NCBI RefSeq assembly: GCF_050433565.1
Contig: NZ_JBNPWZ010000001.1
Location: 186,001-250,000, forward strand
Reading direction: 5' to 3'
Source of the DNA: Ornithinibacillus bavariensis
Lineage (GTDB): Bacteria > Bacillota > Bacilli > Bacillales > Amphibacillaceae
Length of the DNA: 64,000 bases
Shown here one piece after another: positions 61,074 through 64,000 of this stretch. Position numbers and translations under genes: made by a program. Every line of letters starts with the position of its first letter. Position 1 is the first letter of the stretch. Under the pieces are notes generated by a model, which was given only the letters and a program-made list of their open reading frames with translations, made no database searches and was not told the origin of the DNA.

Positions 61074-61373
61074 ATGGCAAAACAAGTAACACAAGAAGAA
61101 GTAGTCGAACGTCTTACGAATGGTGAAGAGGTAAACGTAATTGATATTCGTGAAAGCAGTGAAGTAGCATCTGGCAAAATTCCTGGTGCAAAGCATATTC
61201 CTCTTGGACAGCTCGTATTACGTCAGGATGAACTAGAGAAGGAAAAAAGGTATATAATTACTTGCCAGACCGGCAATCGCAGTAAAGCAGCTTCTGGAAT
61301 TTTGGAGGCATTAGGCTATAAGGTTGAGGACATGATTGGCGGGATGAATAACTGGCAGGGTGAAACGGAATAA
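61074..61373 (+). CDS. single-domain rhodanese sulfurtransferase
   Basis: A 99-residue rhodanese, active loop CQTGNRS and entry motif VIDIRESSEVASGKIPGAKHIPLG. Close relative of the gene at 60362, so the two are probably a local duplication. 15 bases after the preceding gene with GAAAGGAAAACG as RBS; it ends 119 bases before the glutaredoxin-like gene. Confidence 0.9.
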   Translation: MAKQVTQEEVVERLTNGEEVNVIDIRESSEVASGKIPGAKHIPLGQLVLRQDELEKEKRYIITCQTGNRSKAASGILEALGYKVEDMIGGMNNWQGETE

Positions 61374-61491
61374 ATAGACTTCTTAAGGGAGAGTAAGCTT
61401 GTTTCTATACAATTACAATACAGGAAGCTATACAATCACTTGAGGAAAGCATCATGGGTCTGCATAATGTGAGGAATAGGAGATAATCAGG

Positions 61492-61734
61492 ATGAATCAA
61501 AATATAACACTCTACACAACTACGATGTGCCCAGTATGTGGCATAGTAAGAGATTTTTTAATCATTATGAACCTCACATATAAAGAAGTGAACATAGATA
61601 TAAATCCAATAGCAATGATTAAATTAATTGGTATTACGAGAAAGTTATCCGTTCCCCAAACGAATATAAATGGTGAATGGGTCTTCGGCTTTGATCCAGT
61701 CTGCATGTTAGAGTTGCTGAATGGAGAAGGCTAA
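61492..61734 (+). CDS. glutaredoxin-like protein, CPVC active site
   Basis: An 80-residue glutaredoxin-fold protein with active site TTMCPVCGIVRDFL (CPVC) and the conserved cis-proline region SVPQTNINGEWVFGFDP. The unusual CPVC differs from classical CPYC and is common in NrdH/Grx-like reductants near sulfur genes. It may reduce rhodanese or CstR mixed disulfides. RBS AATAGGAG. Confidence 0.82.
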   Translation: MNQNITLYTTTMCPVCGIVRDFLIIMNLTYKEVNIDINPIAMIKLIGITRKLSVPQTNINGEWVFGFDPVCMLELLNGEG

Positions 61735-61771
61735 TGAGCTACCGGTTCAGACTTTATTTTTGGCTTAAAAT

Positions 61772-61787
61772 ATACCCATAATGGTAT
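61772..61787. promoter_or_regulatory. CstR operator 5
   Basis: ATACCC-ATAA-TGGTAT: arms differ by one base; 36 bases before the second glutaredoxin gene. Confidence 0.6.
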
Positions 61788-61822
61788 ATGGATTCATATT
61801 TTACTAATTTTGGAGGTTTACT

Positions 61823-62053
61823 ATGGAGAAGAATATTACTGTTTACACAACAACACATTGTCCCTACTGTACCATGCTTAAAGGGTTCTTATCACAAAAA
61901 AATATTCCATTTAAAGAAGTGAATGTGGAAGAGAATCCAGAAATGATGTACAAGATTGTAAAGCAAACAGGACAAATGGGTGTTCCCCAAACAGAAATTA
62001 ATGATAAATGGGTTATCGGTTTTGACCCAGAGAGCATCATTGCAGCACTATAG
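61823..62053 (+). CDS. glutaredoxin, CPYC active site
   Basis: A 76-residue glutaredoxin with active site HCPYCTML and GVPQTEIND (cis-Pro) plus WVIGFDPE. A homologue of the preceding CPVC protein, so the two are probably a diverged tandem pair. RBS TTGGAGG. It is followed by the operon terminator. Confidence 0.88.
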   Translation: MEKNITVYTTTHCPYCTMLKGFLSQKNIPFKEVNVEENPEMMYKIVKQTGQMGVPQTEINDKWVIGFDPESIIAAL

Positions 62054-62063
62054 TAATTTATGT

Positions 62064-62100
62064 AAAGGAAGGACGAGTATAAATCGCCCTTCCTTTTGTA
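62064..62100 (+). terminator. terminator of the sulfur operon
   Basis: AAAGGAAGG-A-CGA (62064-62076) pairs with TCG-C-CCTTCCTTT (62084-62096), followed by TTG. Confidence 0.85.
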
Positions 62101-62224
62101 TGCTTAGGATTTTTTACGTAATAATTGGCTAAATTCCTGAACGTCAATGGAATATCGATTAGTATCAACCGAAGTTGGTAAAAACTCAGCTAAAATCTAG
62201 AAACCAAATTCCAACAAACGTCCC

Positions 62225-62677
62225 CTACAATTGTCCTCTCTGTTTCACTCCGGCACTTTTCTTAATAACTTGGTTCAGTACCTCAGAGAACATTAATCCA
62301 ATAGCAATTCCACCAGCGAGAAGCATTACTTTTGCAGAGTATTGCACTGCATTGTAGTAGTCATTTTGTACAAAGCTACGCATCGCTTGGTAGGCCATTC
62401 CTCCAGGGACGAGGGGGATGATACCAGAAACGTTAAAAATGATGATGGGTGTTCTATATATTTTTGAAAAAATACGACTAAGGACGGCAACGAGCATAGC
62501 CCCGATGATGGTTGCAGGTACAGCATCCATTCCATATAGTACGAATAAATAATAGACCATCCAGCCCAATGTGCCGACAATACCACATTGAATGAGTACT
62601 CTTTTCGGTGCATTAAATAAGATGCCGAAGCCGCTTGATGCAATAAAGCTAGTGATAATTTGAGCCAAAATAGCCAT
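62225..62677 (-). CDS. ThrE_2/YjjB-type membrane protein (threonine/serine exporter subunit)
   Basis: A 150-residue minus-strand protein with about five transmembrane helices and the motif IFNVSGIIPLVPGGMAYQAM (cf. PLVPG of ThrE/YjjB). This is the small half of a split exporter whose larger YjjP-like partner normally sits next to it; no such partner is adjacent here. RBS GGGGAACTGG before the ATG (complement of 62677). Confidence 0.8.
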   Translation of the reverse strand: MAILAQIITSFIASSGFGILFNAPKRVLIQCGIVGTLGWMVYYLFVLYGMDAVPATIIGAMLVAVLSRIFSKIYRTPIIIFNVSGIIPLVPGGMAYQAMRSFVQNDYYNAVQYSAKVMLLAGGIAIGLMFSEVLNQVIKKSAGVKQRGQL

Positions 62678-63021
62678 GGTTACCAGTTCCCCAATCTGTT
62701 CCGTTCATCGTTTGCAATTCTTATTTTAATCAAATTACCATGGATTCGCAAATATACGTAATGTAGACATCCATTTTCAAATTTTAACACTCTTTGTCTG
62801 TAGGTATAATGTTTTGATTTTGCCTCAAGATCATATTATTTTTACCGCCTATTCTCTCTACATTTTTTTACAAAACGTGGCATTATGTTATTGAATATGA
62901 CACTTTGTTAAACACTATACATCGTGATTTGACAGAAAACTATTTAAAATAAGGGACCTTTATACTATAATTTTAACTAAGTAGTATCGAATTTTTTAAA
63001 TATTATAAAAGGGGAGCTATC
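62678..63021. other. divergent gap between the ThrE_2 and PAS-GGDEF genes
   Basis: About 345 AT-rich bases. TATAAT at 62966-62971 with TTTAAA 17 bases upstream is a weak candidate promoter for the PAS-GGDEF gene. No RNA structure recognised. Confidence 0.4.
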
Positions 63022-64000
63022 ATGGCTAAGACTAATTCGACACAATCCGATACATTAGGATTATTATTTAGTAACAGTGTACATAGCAATATTAGTCAGG
63101 ACGCTCAATTAGCATCAATGGTACTTAGTTATTATACGTCATTAGGACATAATCATCCTGATTTAATCATGGTCTTCTCTCCTAATGGGGATTTGCGTAC
63201 TACGAATCAAATTCCAAAGGGAATTTTTACTGAAATTCATAAAGTTGCGGACTTCCAAAGGATTCTCTTGAAGAAGTCTTATGCAGAAATTGAAACGGCT
63301 TTTCAGCAAGCTCTAATTGGAAAATGTAAACAATGCATCGTTCAAATAAAATGGAAAAATCTATATTTCGAAACTACTGTTTACCCACTCAGTGGAAAAG
63401 AGAATAGGATAGTTGGTATTGTATTAATTGCAAAAGATGTCACTGAGCATAGAATACATGAAATCAATTTAAAAAATGAAAACGAGAGCTATCGATTAAT
63501 ATTTGACCATTTAAATATTGCGATTTGGGTCAGTGAATATAAAACAGGGAAGCTTGTTTATGCCTCGCAAGGATTATCTGATTTATATCAGTATCCACAA
63601 GAGGACTTTTACCGAGACAAGCTTGATATACGTATGGTCATTCGGTCTGTTGTACATCCAGAGGATAAGCGATATGTCCGAAAAAATGCTCTTAATATTC
63701 TTACCAATGGTGATCCGATTAATATTCGCTACCGAATAAAATGCCCGGATAGAACAGTGAAATGGGTCACGTGTAAGACTACACCGTATTACGATAAAAA
63801 TGGAAAAATCACCCACATATTTGGTTTGCAAACCGATATTACAGATGAAGTGAAATTAGAGGAGCAGCTTACATTTATTGCTAATCATGATTTACTTACA
63901 GAGCTACCTAACCACCGAAGTTTAGAAGAAAAGGTAGAACATATTATGGAGTCAAAAACACCATTTGCTTTGCTGTTTTTCAATCTTGATCGTTTTTCGG
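63022..64000 (+). CDS. PAS-domain GGDEF protein, cut at the window end
   Basis: An open frame of 326 codons continuing past the window. The start is ATG 63022 after GGGGAG. By translation it has an N-terminal PAS-like region (about 35-155, ending KDVTEH), a second PAS/PAC region (about 165-280; TPYYDKNGKITHIFGLQTDIT) and the start of a GGDEF domain, HDLLTELPNHRSLEEKV and LFFNLDRFS. Its GGDEF/active-site and any EAL domain lie outside. Probably a c-di-GMP regulator; no membrane segment seen in this part. Confidence 0.88.
   Translation, partial: MAKTNSTQSDTLGLLFSNSVHSNISQDAQLASMVLSYYTSLGHNHPDLIMVFSPNGDLRTTNQIPKGIFTEIHKVADFQRILLKKSYAEIETAFQQALIGKCKQCIVQIKWKNLYFETTVYPLSGKENRIVGIVLIAKDVTEHRIHEINLKNENESYRLIFDHLNIAIWVSEYKTGKLVYASQGLSDLYQYPQEDFYRDKLDIRMVIRSVVHPEDKRYVRKNALNILTNGDPINIRYRIKCPDRTVKWVTCKTTPYYDKNGKITHIFGLQTDITDEVKLEEQLTFIANHDLLTELPNHRSLEEKVEHIMESKTPFALLFFNLDRFS

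Noticed and set aside
61374..61491. Possible remnant of a gene between the rhodanese and the CPVC glutaredoxin
   Set aside because: A short open stretch exists but it is too short and has no start or recognised motif, so it cannot be supported.

Overview
The window is a contiguous piece of chromosome from a low-GC, endospore-forming, flagellated Bacillota bacterium, most likely a Bacillaceae member of the Oceanobacillus/Ornithinibacillus/Virgibacillus type. The evidence is gene order (fsa-murA2-glpX-rho-rpmE-tdk-prfA-prmC-spoIIR-ywlB/C/D/E/F/G-glyA-upp-atp operon-ywzB-ywmB-murAA-spoIID-spoIIQ-spoIIID-mbl-flhO-flhP-fabZ), which closely follows the Bacillus subtilis ywj-ywp segment, together with AT-rich coding sequence, strong AGGAGG-type ribosome binding sites and frequent TTG/GTG starts. 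Almost everything is on the + strand; the exceptions are a DUF2187 gene, a yjfB-like gene and a ThrE_2-type membrane gene. No rRNA, tRNA, CRISPR array, prophage or intact insertion sequence was seen. Layout: 1-13 kb holds central metabolism, termination and translation genes (fsa, murA2, glpX, rho, rpmE2, tdk, prfA, prmC), a NERD-domain gene flanked on both sides by arrays of a CGCTGATA motif at 20-bp spacing, spoIIR, and a cluster of DnaA boxes before ywlC. 13-22.5 kb holds mntP, arginine phosphatase ywlE with an unusual insert, a chemoreceptor with almost no extracellular part, rpiB, ywlG, glyA, upp, mnaA and a large subtilisin-like exoprotease. 23-30.4 kb is the complete F1Fo ATP synthase operon (atpZ-I-B-E-F-H-A-G-D-C) with hairpins in three intergenic gaps. 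30.8-33.2 kb holds ywzB, ywmB and murAA. 33.5-44.3 kb is a dpp-ykf locus (D-aminopeptidase, serine hydrolase, peptide ABC transporter, LD-carboxypeptidase, L-Ala-D/L-Glu epimerase, NlpC/P60 peptidase) for import and breakdown of cell-wall muropeptides, set between murAA and spoIID. 44.5-49.4 kb is a sporulation block (spoIID, spoIIQ, spoIIID) interrupted by an AimR-like peptide receptor and a 38-codon secreted-peptide gene. 49.8-56.8 kb carries mbl, flhO, flhP, an EpuA-like gene, a P-loop kinase, fabZ, an Asn/Asp-rich lipoprotein, yjfB and a CorC/CNNM protein. 57-62 kb is a reactive-sulfur island: TlpA/ResA-like thioredoxin, CoA-disulfide reductase-rhodanese fusion, the persulfide sensor CstR, several rhodaneses and two glutaredoxin-like proteins, with five copies of an ATACCC-N4-GGGTAT operator. 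The window ends inside a PAS-GGDEF gene. The most notable observation is the arbitrium-like receptor/peptide pair (47272-48514), with no phage genes around it, lying between spoIIQ and spoIIID. Its receptor is homologous by recalled sequence to the phage AimR lysis-lysogeny receptor but lacks the N-terminal part of the helix-turn-helix. It may be a host-borne peptide signalling system connected with sporulation. Second are the 20-bp-phased CGCTGATA arrays bracketing the NERD gene, and third the CstR operator set with a nonsense codon at the start of the first thioredoxin gene.
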